DNA of 15,284 nucleotides, taken from assembly GCA_018400055.1 (NCBI GenBank), contig JAGYNK010000086.1, forward strand, positions 1 through 15,284, in the 5' to 3' direction. The notes under the pieces were generated by a model. It saw nothing but the letters and a program-made list of their open reading frames with translations. It ran no database searches and was not told where the DNA came from. This DNA comes from Candidatus Moraniibacteriota bacterium (lineage in GTDB: Bacteria; Patescibacteriota; Minisyncoccia; Moranbacterales; UBA9337). Shown piece by piece: positions 1 to 6,182 of the stretch. A program made the position numbers and the translations under genes. How positions within the stretch are numbered: the first letter of the stretch is position 1; each line of letters opens with the position of its first letter.

Positions 1-489
1 TTATTGATTTTTATTTTAGCCGGAATAATTTTTGCGGGCATAAATCATGAAAATTTTTCCACTCGTTTTAATGTGGAAAAACGCTTAGAGCAAAAATCCA
101 TCAGCGAAAGAAGTTTGTATTTTAATCAAGCCAAAGAAATTATTAAGGAAAACTTTTGGCTGGGAGTCGGCGCGGGAAATTATACCTGGGCGGTTTTAAA
201 AAATGACGAAATTGAAAAACCCATTTGGCAATATCAGCCGGTGCATAATGTTTTTATGCTAATCTGGGCGGAATTGGGAATTATCGGTCTAATTTTATTT
301 TTAACGGCGTTAATTATTTTTTTAATAAAATCAAATTATCAATTTCGCTTTCTGCTTATTGCTTTCTGCTTATTACTTCTCCTTGATCATTGGCTCTGGA
401 CCACGCATTTTGGAATACTTTTATTTTGGCTGATAGCGGGATTGGCGGTAAGGTCATATAGTATGGAGCAAGAATTAAATAAAGCGTAA
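1..489 (+). CDS. O-antigen ligase/polymerase-like membrane protein, C-terminal part
   Basis: The reading frame is open from the first base, so the gene is truncated by the window edge and its start is not visible. The visible part has a soluble segment followed by at least two hydrophobic segments (about residues 87-106 and 115-146 of the visible frame). The stretch GVGAGNY, then VHNVFMLIWAELGIIGL, is the pattern seen near the C-terminus of Wzy/WaaL-type proteins (a G-x-G-N motif followed by H-N-x-[FY] and a glycine-containing membrane helix). Members of this family polymerise or ligate lipid-linked glycans on the outer face of the cytoplasmic membrane. I assign the family from this motif only. 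The specific substrate cannot be told from the fragment. Confidence 0.7.
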   Translation, partial: LLIFILAGIIFAGINHENFSTRFNVEKRLEQKSISERSLYFNQAKEIIKENFWLGVGAGNYTWAVLKNDEIEKPIWQYQPVHNVFMLIWAELGIIGLILFLTALIIFLIKSNYQFRFLLIAFCLLLLLDHWLWTTHFGILLFWLIAGLAVRSYSMEQELNKA

Positions 490-577
490 AGTGATTGACA
501 TTTTTTAAAAATTCAGTTAATTTTTTTATAGATTATAGTACCTTAAAAGATATCAAAAAAATGAAGGAGGCAGTAAC

Positions 578-859
578 ATGAAGGAAGAAAAAGAAATTAG
601 GGAAAAGCTAGAGGAAGCAAGGAAAAAACTGGACACAATCAAGAAATTAAAGAAAAGAGCAACCAAAGCTTCAGATATTTATCCTTTAGTAGAAGAATAT
701 CTGAAAATCAGATGTTCCTCAGAGAACAAAGATAAATCCGCAAAAATATTAAGGGGTTACTCACAAGACTTTTTCCTTTTAGTTTTAGATGAAGAAATAG
801 AAAACCTAGAGTTGTTTGGAAAAGCTCTAAACTGGGTACTTGAAATAGAAGATGAATAA
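578..859 (+). CDS. Hypothetical small charged, helical protein (93 aa)
   Basis: I do not recognise the family. The first 30 residues are a run of Lys, Glu and Arg with heptad-like leucines, consistent with a short coiled coil. The rest is acidic and ends WVLEIEDE. There is no signal peptide or membrane segment. Translation looks well supported: AAGGAGG lies at 564-570, seven bases before the ATG. A six-codon ORF starting at 561 overlaps the Shine-Dalgarno and ends in a TGA that shares bases with the start codon, probably by chance. A good terminator follows at 913-938, so this appears to be a single-gene unit. A TTGACA lies at 495-500, but no well-spaced -10 goes with it. The TATAGT at 534-539 is too far away. 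Confidence 0.65.
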   Translation: MKEEKEIREKLEEARKKLDTIKKLKKRATKASDIYPLVEEYLKIRCSSENKDKSAKILRGYSQDFFLLVLDEEIENLELFGKALNWVLEIEDE

Positions 860-912
860 GATAAAATGGATAACGGCTTAGATATCAATGCGGATATTCC
901 ACAACATACAAG

Positions 913-938
913 AGCGGACGCGTAACGCCGCTTTTTTT
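913..938 (+). terminator. Rho-independent terminator after the 93-aa gene
   Basis: AGCGG at 913-917 pairs with CCGCT at 928-932. With one bulged A, the inner CG at 919-920 pairs with CG at 926-927, leaving a five-base loop. A run of seven T follows (932-938). Confidence 0.8.
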
Positions 939-960
939 ATCCCCAATTTTTGCGTTATTT
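932..960 (+). repeat. 29-bp exact direct repeat, copy 1
   Basis: The 29 bases here, beginning with the terminator T-run and ending GCGTTATTT, recur exactly at 2819-2847, which also begins with the T-run of a terminator. See the matching entry for the second copy. Confidence 0.85.
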
Positions 961-1000
961 CTCTCTTGTTATAGCAGATAATTTTTATAAAAAAAAAGCG

Positions 1001-1029
1001 TTGAAATAGTTGGCGGAATATGCTACAAT
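1001..1029 (+). promoter_or_regulatory. Extended -10 promoter, predicts leaderless mRNA
   Basis: TTGAAA at 1001-1006, a 17-base spacer, and TACAAT at 1024-1029 preceded by TG at 1021-1022 (extended -10). The expected transcription start, about seven bases after the -10, falls on the A of the ATG at 1036. No Shine-Dalgarno fits between them, so the mRNA of the downstream pair is predicted to be leaderless. Confidence 0.7.
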
Positions 1030-1035
1030 AATACT

Positions 1036-1365
1036 ATGCAAGACTGGCGAAAAATCATTGATTTTATTAAAAAACGGAAGCATTTTTTTTGGTATGTTCC
1101 TGAAAGCGAGCTAAAAAATTTGAAAGATGAGTCCATTGTGGAGCACACCTTGAATTATGGCGATTGGGACGATGTGCAAAAACTCATCTCTATTTTAGGT
1201 ATGGAAAGAACGGCCGAAATTTTCCGTCGCAAATCTAAAAAATCCAAAATCGGCAGAACGAACTATCGCCCGGAAATCATAAATTATTTCAACTTATATT
1301 TTGACAAATATGCATCCGGAAATTCTTACAAAAAAGCAGAGAGAGTTACTGCCACTCGTCGCTAA
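1036..1365 (+). CDS. DUF6922-like protein, probable antitoxin partner of AbiEii
   Basis: A 109-residue protein beginning MQDWRKIIDFIKKRKHFFW, with VEHTLNYGDWDDVQKL and a C-terminal NYRPEIINYF segment. I recall this arrangement in small proteins encoded just before AbiEii-type nucleotidyltransferases in CPR genomes (DUF6922), and I place it there by pattern. The last 56 bases overlap the next gene in another frame, so the two are translationally linked. The overlapping C-terminal tail (about KYASGNSYKKAERVTATRR) is basic and may not be conserved. By analogy with AbiEi/AbiEii it would be the antitoxin or regulator, but no DNA-binding fold is obvious. The start is set by the promoter placement, as the ATG sits at the predicted transcript 5' end. 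Confidence 0.65.
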   Translation: MQDWRKIIDFIKKRKHFFWYVPESELKNLKDESIVEHTLNYGDWDDVQKLISILGMERTAEIFRRKSKKSKIGRTNYRPEIINYFNLYFDKYASGNSYKKAERVTATRR

Positions 1366-1924
1366 ATTTTCCAAAAAGTTTTACTTAGTTGGCGAAACAG
1401 CGATCGCGCTCCACATCGGACACAGGCGATCCGTTGACTTTGATTTATTTTCTTCCAATAGGGAATTTGACAACCGCAGAATAAAATCCATTTTGGAAAA
1501 ATGTTTTCCGATTGAAGAAACGGTAGTAAATAAAAGTCAAGAGTTTACTTTGATGATAAACGGTATAAAAATGACTTTCTATAATTTTCCGTATGAAATT
1601 ACTCGCAAGAAAAAATTTGAAGAAGTCATAAGGCTTCCCGATTTACTCACGCTGGCGGCAATGAAAGCTTTCACGCTTGGACAAAGAGCGAAATGGAAAG
1701 ATTATGTAGATTTATATTTTATCCTCAAAGATTTTCACAGCATTGACGAAATTAACAAAAAAGGCAAAAAACTCTTCGGCGCGGAATATAATGAAAAACT
1801 ATTTCGCACACAACTGGCGTATTTTGACGACATCAGCTACGAAGAAAAAGTGGAATTCCTGCCCGGTTTTGAAGTGAGCGAGAAAGAAGTAAAGAAAAAA
1901 TTAATTGAGCATAGTTTAGAGTAA
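1310..1924 (+). CDS. AbiEii/AbiGii-family nucleotidyltransferase (toxin-like)
   Basis: The 204-residue protein (from ATG 1310) has the nucleotidyltransferase signature LVGETAIALHIGHRRSVDFD: an N-terminal G-x-T (G28, T30), then D43 and D45 as metal ligands, preceded by the HRRS typical of the family. A later block has K119, R126 and KDYVDL (K130-L135), which in this family carries the catalytic Lys and third Asp region. In the AbiE system the toxin transfers nucleotides to tRNA acceptor ends, so this is probably a growth-inhibiting toxin; that role is inferred. One oddity is that the usual GG before T-A is GE here (E29), which could weaken NTP binding. A TTG start at 1301 is possible, but ATG 1310 is preferred. 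It overlaps the upstream gene by 56 bases and is followed by a terminator at 1978. Confidence 0.8.
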   Translation: MHPEILTKKQRELLPLVAKFSKKFYLVGETAIALHIGHRRSVDFDLFSSNREFDNRRIKSILEKCFPIEETVVNKSQEFTLMINGIKMTFYNFPYEITRKKKFEEVIRLPDLLTLAAMKAFTLGQRAKWKDYVDLYFILKDFHSIDEINKKGKKLFGAEYNEKLFRTQLAYFDDISYEEKVEFLPGFEVSEKEVKKKLIEHSLE

Positions 1925-1945
1925 TCGGAGTCATTAAATATTTAA

Positions 1946-1968
1946 GCCTGCCTGTTAGGGCGGCAGGC
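1946..1968 (+). repeat. CCTGCC/GGCAGG hairpin repeat, copy 1
   Basis: GCCTGCC at 1946-1952 and GGCAGGC at 1962-1968 form a perfect 7-bp stem around a nine-base loop. There is no T-run. Similar CCTGCC-GGCAGG hairpins occur at 8896, 9441 and 15207 in this window, so it is a dispersed repeat rather than a terminator. Confidence 0.7.
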
Positions 1969-1977
1969 ATTATGCAT

Positions 1978-2006
1978 AAAGTCGGAATTCATCCGATTTT
2001 TTCTTT
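1978..2006 (+). terminator. Terminator after the AbiEii gene
   Basis: AAAGTCGGA (1978-1986) pairs with TCCGATTTT (1992-2000), with one G-T pair and the loop ATTCA, followed by more T-rich sequence. It closes the toxin-antitoxin-like unit. Confidence 0.7.
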
Positions 2007-2027
2007 ATTTAGGCCAAGATTAACCCA

Positions 2028-2056
2028 TTGACAAATCTTTTGCAATACATTAGACT
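2028..2056 (+). promoter_or_regulatory. Promoter of the TetR gene
   Basis: A perfect TTGACA (2028-2033), a 17-base spacer and TAGACT (2051-2056, four of six consensus positions). Transcription would start near 2063, giving a leader of about 70 bases. I see no clear operator palindrome in it. Confidence 0.65.
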
Positions 2057-2133
2057 AGAGGATAAAATAATAAGCTCTTTAATAAAAGGGTATAAGCATT
2101 AAATATCGAAATTTATTTAGGAGGAATAAAATT

Positions 2134-2778
2134 ATGCCTAAGCGCATCAGCACTTATCCTAATGAGATTTTAAAAACCGCGATTCAAGTTTTTTCGGAAA
2201 ATGGAGAACAAACAACTATATCTCAAATAGCGAAAGAATCTAATCTTCCGCAATCCAGCATCTTTCGTTATTTTCCTTCAAGGCTTGCACTTATTCTCAA
2301 AATTCATAACTGCTTCTGGAGTATTGTTATGACTGAGTTACACTCGGCCGATAAGACAAGCGCTTGGGATGAAGAAAATCCTAATGCTCATGTTAAAATT
2401 CAAAGGATTGTTATATACTATCAGAGATTTATATCTCTAAACTCAGAATTAACTAGAGCGGTTATGTTAACATTTCTCCCTGATCCTGAAAAAATTGAGG
2501 AAGACTTAAAAGAAGAAAGACTTAAAATTCAAGAAAAGAAACAACAAGTGTTGACATTTCTAGATAAACTTATTGAAAAGGGGCAGGGCGAAGGTTGCTT
2601 TATAAAAATACTGAACCCAAAGGTTATTCGCAAGATGATATTAGGGTACCTCTATGAGCTAGCTTGTGAACTGTTATTAAAAACAAATAGAAAAGAGTCT
2701 GATCCTAAATATTTGCATGAAGCTAAAAAGGGTATTGATCGTATTATTCTAAGTTTAGCTGAAAATAATAATGGGTAA
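2134..2778 (+). CDS. TetR/AcrR-family transcriptional regulator
   Basis: A 214-residue protein with an N-terminal TetR helix-turn-helix: EILKTAIQVFSENGEQTT, then ISQIAKESNLPQSSIFRYFPSRLALI (about residues 11-56), where the S-x-x-x-RYF-x-S-R/K block is diagnostic of the family. The remaining ~155 residues are helical and variable, as expected for the ligand-binding and dimerisation domain. No ligand can be named. AGGAGG at 2119-2124 is nine bases before the ATG. It has its own strong promoter and terminator and no co-oriented close neighbour, so it may control itself or distant genes. TetR regulators are rather few in CPR genomes and the codon use here is less lysine/AAA-biased than in fpg, so acquisition by transfer is possible but not shown. 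Confidence 0.85.
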   Translation: MPKRISTYPNEILKTAIQVFSENGEQTTISQIAKESNLPQSSIFRYFPSRLALILKIHNCFWSIVMTELHSADKTSAWDEENPNAHVKIQRIVIYYQRFISLNSELTRAVMLTFLPDPEKIEEDLKEERLKIQEKKQQVLTFLDKLIEKGQGEGCFIKILNPKVIRKMILGYLYELACELLLKTNRKESDPKYLHEAKKGIDRIILSLAENNNG

Positions 2779-2784
2779 TACGTT

Positions 2785-2825
2785 AACTGCCAAAATTGTA
2801 ACTATGTAATTATGGCAGTTTTTTT
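2785..2825 (+). terminator. Terminator after the TetR gene
   Basis: AACTGCCA (2785-2792) pairs with TGGCAGTT (2813-2820). AATT inside each arm can pair further after an A-A mismatch. Seven T follow (2819-2825). Confidence 0.85.
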
Positions 2826-2847
2826 ATCCCCAATTTTTGCGTTATTT
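2819..2847 (+). repeat. 29-bp exact direct repeat, copy 2
   Basis: Identical over 29 bases to 932-960, and also beginning in a terminator T-run. In this copy TTGCGT (2837-2842), inside the repeat, has a well-placed -10 (TATACT, 2860-2865) and may form the -35 of the fpg promoter. Copy 1 has no such partner at 17 bases. Confidence 0.85.
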
Positions 2848-2865
2848 TCTCAAAGAAATTATACT
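2837..2865 (+). promoter_or_regulatory. Probable fpg promoter
   Basis: TTGCGT (2837-2842), a 17-base spacer and TATACT (2860-2865, five of six). The start would be near 2872, with a leader of about 46 bases that carries no recognisable Shine-Dalgarno. Confidence 0.5.
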
Positions 2866-2917
2866 TTATGCATAAACATCTAAAAAGCTACTTTACTAAG
2901 AAGCTAAAAGCTAAAAT

Positions 2918-3916
2918 ATGCCCGAACTGCCTGAAGTACAAACCATCGTAAGCGACCTGAATAAAAAAATTAAAGGCGATACCATCGTCGGTTTTTGGAG
3001 TGATTGGAAAAAAGCGGTGAAAAATATTTCAGCTAAAAAATTCGGAAAAGAAATTCATAGCCGGAAAATATTAGCAATCCGGAGAATTGGAAAAAATATT
3101 TTTATAGATTTATCAGGAGGTAAAACTATCTACATTCATTTAAAAATGACAGGGCACTTATTAGTAAAAATTAAAAATCAAAAATCAAAATACAAAATGA
3201 CAAAGCAAAATGCAAAATGCAAATTCCCCTCAATCACCCTTTTAAAAAAGGGGGATGGCGTAGATTATTTTAATGATAAAGTTAATCAGTATGTACATCA
3301 TATTTTTTATCTCAAAACACAAAACACAAAATGTAAAACACGACACCATTCCTCAATTCTCCCCTCAAAGAGAGGAGGAGACCATATTGACCATAATAAA
3401 ACTTTAGAATTTTCAGACTTGAGAAAGTTCGGTAAAATTGTTTTAGTAAATACAAATGAATTAGAAAATTTAAAAGAAATAAATAATTTAGGCGTAGATG
3501 CGTTAAGCAGAAAATTCACCTTAAAAAAATTTACAGAAATTTTAAATAAAAGACCGAATAGTTTAATTGGCGTAGTTCTAATGGATCAAAATTTAATCGC
3601 CGGCATCGGCAATATTTACCGCAGTGAAATTCTTTTTAACGCTCAAATTTTACCGACGAGAAAAATAAAAGATTTAAAATTAAAAGAAATAGAAAAACTT
3701 TTTAAATCCATTAAAAAAATATTTAAAAAAGCGGTTAAAATGCGCGGAACTTCCGACAGTGATTATCGCGATACAGCCGGCGCTCCCGGCGGATTCCATA
3801 AAGTTTTAAAAGTTTATCGTCGAGAAAAGCGGAAATGTAAAAAATGTGGTACAATTATAAAAAGAATCAAGCTGGGTCAAAGAAGCGCCTATTATTGTCC
3901 GAGGTGTCAGAGGTAA
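2918..3916 (+). CDS. mutM: Formamidopyrimidine-DNA glycosylase (Fpg/MutM) with two loop expansions
   Basis: Fpg removes oxidised purines such as 8-oxoguanine and cuts the abasic site by beta/delta-elimination. The N-terminus MPELPEVQT gives catalytic P2 and E3. K59 matches the conserved beta-hairpin lysine. M77 in HLKMTGH and R169/F171 in DLRKFG match the intercalating triad. N232 in GIGNIY belongs to the helix-two-turn-helix. The end has a four-Cys zinc finger (C307, C310, C327, C330) with QRSAYYCPRCQ. All key residues are present, so the enzyme is probably active. At 332 residues it is about 55-60 longer than usual. The extra length lies in residues ~83-118 and ~132-160, encoded by repeat-like DNA (3163-3260 and 3312-3390). 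The start is fixed by the need for Pro after Met. Confidence 0.95.
   Translation: MPELPEVQTIVSDLNKKIKGDTIVGFWSDWKKAVKNISAKKFGKEIHSRKILAIRRIGKNIFIDLSGGKTIYIHLKMTGHLLVKIKNQKSKYKMTKQNAKCKFPSITLLKKGDGVDYFNDKVNQYVHHIFYLKTQNTKCKTRHHSSILPSKRGGDHIDHNKTLEFSDLRKFGKIVLVNTNELENLKEINNLGVDALSRKFTLKKFTEILNKRPNSLIGVVLMDQNLIAGIGNIYRSEILFNAQILPTRKIKDLKLKEIEKLFKSIKKIFKKAVKMRGTSDSDYRDTAGAPGGFHKVLKVYRREKRKCKKCGTIIKRIKLGQRSAYYCPRCQR
3163..3260 (+). repeat. AT-rich repeat block inside fpg, block 1
   Basis: Reiterated AAAATCAAAAT/CAAAATGCAAAATG-type units are followed by a hairpin-forming CCCTTTT-AAAAAAGGGGG (about 3236-3255). It encodes a low-complexity Lys/Gln/Asn segment in a loop that is short in ordinary Fpg. 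It does not shift the frame. Confidence 0.7.
3312..3390 (+). repeat. AT-rich repeat block inside fpg, block 2
   Basis: AAACACAAAACACAAAATG-type units followed by an imperfect hairpin CTCCCCTC-aaaga-GAGGAGGAG (about 3359-3380). It lies between the strand HHIFYL and the conserved LEFSDLRKFG, again in a surface-loop position and in frame. It has the same architecture as block 1: an oligo-CAAAA tract, then a G/C hairpin. Confidence 0.7.
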
Positions 3917-3919
3917 TCC

Positions 3920-3953
3920 TTTACTAATTACTAATCAAATACGAATATACTAA
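3920..3953 (+). repeat. Cassette A left inverted repeat
   Basis: These 34 bases are the reverse complement of 4360-4393 at 29 of 34 positions, with the outer 11 bases matching perfectly. They lie just after fpg and before the GxxExxY pseudogene. Confidence 0.75.
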
Positions 3954-3966
3954 TAATTTTGAAAAG

Positions 3967-4354
3967 ATGGTATTAAAGAAAGATTTAATTTATAAAAAGG
4001 AAGTTTATAAAATAGTAGGTTTGATTTTTTAAGTTTTTAATGATATCGGTTACGAACACAAGGGAATTTTTTATCGGAAAGCAATTGCTAATATCTTTTC
4101 GGAGAATAAAATAAATTTCAAACAACAGCTAAAAGCGGGAATTGAATACGGAGAAAAAGAAGTAGATTTTTATGTTTTTGATTTTTTAGTTCTTGGAAAA
4201 ATAATTATTGAGCTAAAAAGAAAAAACTATTTTTTCTAAAAAAGATATTGATCAATTATATTCTTACCTAAAAGCAAAGTATTTAAAGCTAGGATTATTA
4301 GTTTACTTTACTAAAGAGAGTATAAGATATAAAAGAATTGTTAATCTAAAATGA
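3967..4354 (+). pseudogene. GxxExxY-family protein (PD-(D/E)XK-like), broken
   Basis: Reading from ATG 3967 gives MVLKKDLIYKKEVYKIVGLI, a TAA at 4030, then VFNDIGYEHKGIFYRKAIAN, QQLKAGIEYGEKEVDFYVFD and LVLGKIIIELKRKNY, a second TAA at 4237, and after a +1 shift KKDIDQLYSYLKAKYLKLGL plus LVYFTKESIRYKRIV to the stop at 4352. The order matches the GxxExxY family (Y-x-IxG.aFeVhNelG, then vDFlV...iivELKa, then Q...YLk.....GLLiNF). The first stop sits where the family commonly has Glu or another residue after F. The signature Glu three residues before Y is Gly here. Inverted repeats bracket the gene. The function of the family is not established; it resembles nucleases by its D...ExK core. Confidence 0.8.
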
Positions 4355-4359
4355 GAGGA

Positions 4360-4393
4360 TTAGTATATTAGTAATAAATTCGTAATTAGTAAA
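4360..4393 (+). repeat. Cassette A right inverted repeat
   Basis: Partner of 3920-3953 (29 of 34 positions complementary). It ends nine bases before the start codon of the DUF3048 gene, so it also forms that gene's immediate upstream region. Confidence 0.75.
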
Positions 4394-4401
4394 AAAAATA
4401 T

Positions 4402-5532
4402 ATGACCAAAAAACAAAAAATAATCATTGCCGTTATAGCTGTAATAATTGCCGGAGCTATTGTTTATTTTACCGTGGGACGCAGTGTTATGCGAACCAAG
4501 AGAGTTAAGCAAATTCAACCGGAGAATAATACTGTTCAGAATAATTTGCCTATTGCTAATGAAGGTGATGTCAGCCCCATTTCCGGATTGGCCTGCGAAA
4601 ATTGGAACCGCCGAGCCTTGGCGGTTATGCAGCCGGGAGATGAAACAGCCCGTCCGGCCGCCGGATTTTCAGAAGCGGATATGGTAATTGAAATGCCGGT
4701 GATTACCGCTTCCATTACAAGACTAATGGCGGTTTATATTTGCAACACTCCCGCGGAAGTCGGTTCTATGCGAAGCGCGCGTCATGATTTTATTCATTTA
4801 ACCAAAGGACTGGACGCTATTTTTGTTCCTTGGGGAAGGTCGGAAGCTCATAACGGTGATCCTGTCGGCTTAGCCCAAGGAATTCTTGACCGGAATGAAA
4901 TTGAAAACATAAATTGCAATCAGGATGCGGGAAAATCTTCAACCCTTTGCTCAGAGAATCCTTGTTTCAGAAAAAACGGAATGCTTCGCGGAGTGGACAG
5001 CGGTTATGCCAGTCCGGAAAAACTTTTCAAATGTGCCGAAGAGTTAGGTTATAGGTTAACGAATAATTTTTCCGGCTATCCCCATCAAGCTGAAGCTCCT
5101 GAAAGCGAAAGACCGAACAGCGGAAATCTGCGGGTGGCTTTCGCCGGAATTTACGCGGTGGATTATGATTATGATAAAGCCAGCAATTCTTATTTGAGGA
5201 CCTGGGGCAAAAAAGAAGATACCGACCGAAACAACGGAGAGAGAATTGCTCCTAAAAATATCGCGGTGATAATGGCGAGATCGGAACAAATTGAAGGACA
5301 ATATAATAATGTTCAACTAGGCGACCCATGGTATGATACTTCTGACAGCGGAGAAGCTCATTATTATTTTAATGGAAAGGAATATCATGGCACTTGGAAA
5401 AAAGATAAATCTGATATGGCCAGCAAACTATTCTTTTATGACGAGTCTGGTCAAGAAGTTAAATTCGTTCCCGGCCAAATCTGGGTGGAAATTTTAGAGC
5501 CGGGACAAAATTTGGAATGGACAACCGAATAG
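4402..5532 (+). CDS. DUF3048 (YerB-like) membrane-anchored extracytoplasmic protein
   Basis: A 376-residue protein with an N-terminal anchor (about residues 6-25, IIIAVIAVIIAGAIVYF) and no lipobox cysteine, then a Asn/Gln-rich linker. The DUF3048 N-terminal domain follows: PISGLACENWNRRALAVM, ARPAAGFSEADMVIEMP, TRLMAVY, VGSMRSARHDFIH and AIFVPWGRSEAH are the family's conserved blocks (NPLTGL..RPvaVm, arPQsGlseADiVyE, TRlmaiF, vGpvRSaR). The C-terminal half (about 225-376) carries a variable domain ending WVEILEPG. The biochemical role of the family is unknown. Proteins like Bacillus YerB are extracytoplasmic. The middle region has four Cys (in NCNQDAG, TLCSENPCF) that could form disulfides outside the cell. 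There is no recognisable Shine-Dalgarno; the ATG is the first in frame after the inverted repeat. Confidence 0.85.
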   Translation: MTKKQKIIIAVIAVIIAGAIVYFTVGRSVMRTKRVKQIQPENNTVQNNLPIANEGDVSPISGLACENWNRRALAVMQPGDETARPAAGFSEADMVIEMPVITASITRLMAVYICNTPAEVGSMRSARHDFIHLTKGLDAIFVPWGRSEAHNGDPVGLAQGILDRNEIENINCNQDAGKSSTLCSENPCFRKNGMLRGVDSGYASPEKLFKCAEELGYRLTNNFSGYPHQAEAPESERPNSGNLRVAFAGIYAVDYDYDKASNSYLRTWGKKEDTDRNNGERIAPKNIAVIMARSEQIEGQYNNVQLGDPWYDTSDSGEAHYYFNGKEYHGTWKKDKSDMASKLFFYDESGQEVKFVPGQIWVEILEPGQNLEWTTE

Positions 5533-5545
5533 TATTAAGTGTTCA

Positions 5546-5565
5546 GTATTATGTATAAAGTATAA
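5546..5565 (+). repeat. Cassette B left inverted repeat
   Basis: These 20 bases match the reverse complement of 6163-6182 at 17 of 20 positions. The flanking sequence (from 5531) repeats the AGTATT unit and extends the similarity loosely. Confidence 0.6.
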
Positions 5566-5623
5566 TATCAGTTTCATAAATTCTATATTTTTCCTAGCGA
5601 GACATCTCAATAAAATCAATAAC

Positions 5624-5967
5624 ATAAAAAAGAAAATAATTATATTTATTCTGATTATATTAAACAGCGGTATCATTTACTCAGCTTTTATAATCGGAAA
5701 AAGCCAATCTGTTTTAACGAATGAACAAATAAACTGCCTGGCCGAGGATATTTTAGATGAACAAATTATTATTTCACAAGAACAAGCAATATGCCTCGCA
5801 AAAAAAGCGAAATTAAAATTATTTGTGGCACAGGATGCCCATTTGCAAGACCTACTGATACGATACTCCTATCACTGATGTCAAATAAAAAAGTGCTGCT
5901 AAAAAATAATATTGCTGAATTTGAGAGTCAGATGAAAGATTTAGTAGTTCAATTCTCTGAAAAGTAA
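5624..5967 (+). pseudogene. Small membrane-anchored protein, start lost and frameshifted, family unknown
   Basis: No ATG, GTG or TTG opens this frame; the first plausible position is ATA at 5624, followed by KKKIIIFILIILNSGIIYSA, a clear N-terminal membrane segment. The frame continues through KSQSVLTNEQINCLAEDILD and IISQEQAICLAKK, then meets a TGA at 5876. A -1 shift at a run of seven A (5800-5806) opens KSEIKIICGTGCPFARPTD, TILLSLMSNKKVLLKNNIAE and a tail to TAA at 5965, giving about 114 residues in total. I do not recognise it. Loss of one A plus a start-codon mutation would explain both defects. Slippage on the A run is possible, but the missing start argues for decay. The remaining sequence up to 6062 shows nothing I can name. 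Confidence 0.5.
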
Positions 5968-6068
5968 TCTGTCTTTATGAAATATTTATTTAATTCAGAA
6001 TTATGAACATATCCGTTAGGGAAAGATAGATAAAAATTAAATAATTCCTAAAATCTCAAAAATACGAG

Positions 6069-6133
6069 CGGGTGGAGTTAGATAGGATTACGTAATCAAT
6101 TACGTAACAAATAGTTTTTACAACCCACTCATT
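6069..6133 (+). repeat. Hairpin with a duplicated palindrome
   Basis: GAGCGGGTGG near 6066-6075 can pair with CAACCCACTC at 6121-6130 (eight of ten positions). The loop holds ATTACGTAAT (6087-6096), a perfect palindrome, followed 12 bases later by ATTACGTAA (6099-6107). It lies in the right part of cassette B. Its role is unknown. Confidence 0.4.
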
Positions 6134-6162
6134 TTACTCATAGCCGTAGTGAAAATAATACC

Positions 6163-6182
6163 TAATACTTTATACTAAATAC
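6163..6182 (+). repeat. Cassette B right inverted repeat, containing the holA -10
   Basis: Partner of 5546-5565. It ends exactly one base before the holA ATG. TATACT at 6171-6176 inside it is a good -10, and the expected start falls on the ATG at 6183, so holA may be read from a leaderless mRNA whose promoter is part of the repeat. The -35 region is weak. Confidence 0.55.

Noticed and set aside
3171..3222. CRISPR-like array in the repeated CAAAAT tract
   Set aside because: The units are short, irregular, not separated by unique spacers of constant length, and read through as part of fpg.
5800..5806. Programmed -1 frameshift at seven A
   Set aside because: The frame also lacks a start codon and there is no downstream structure I can point to. 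Decay is simpler.
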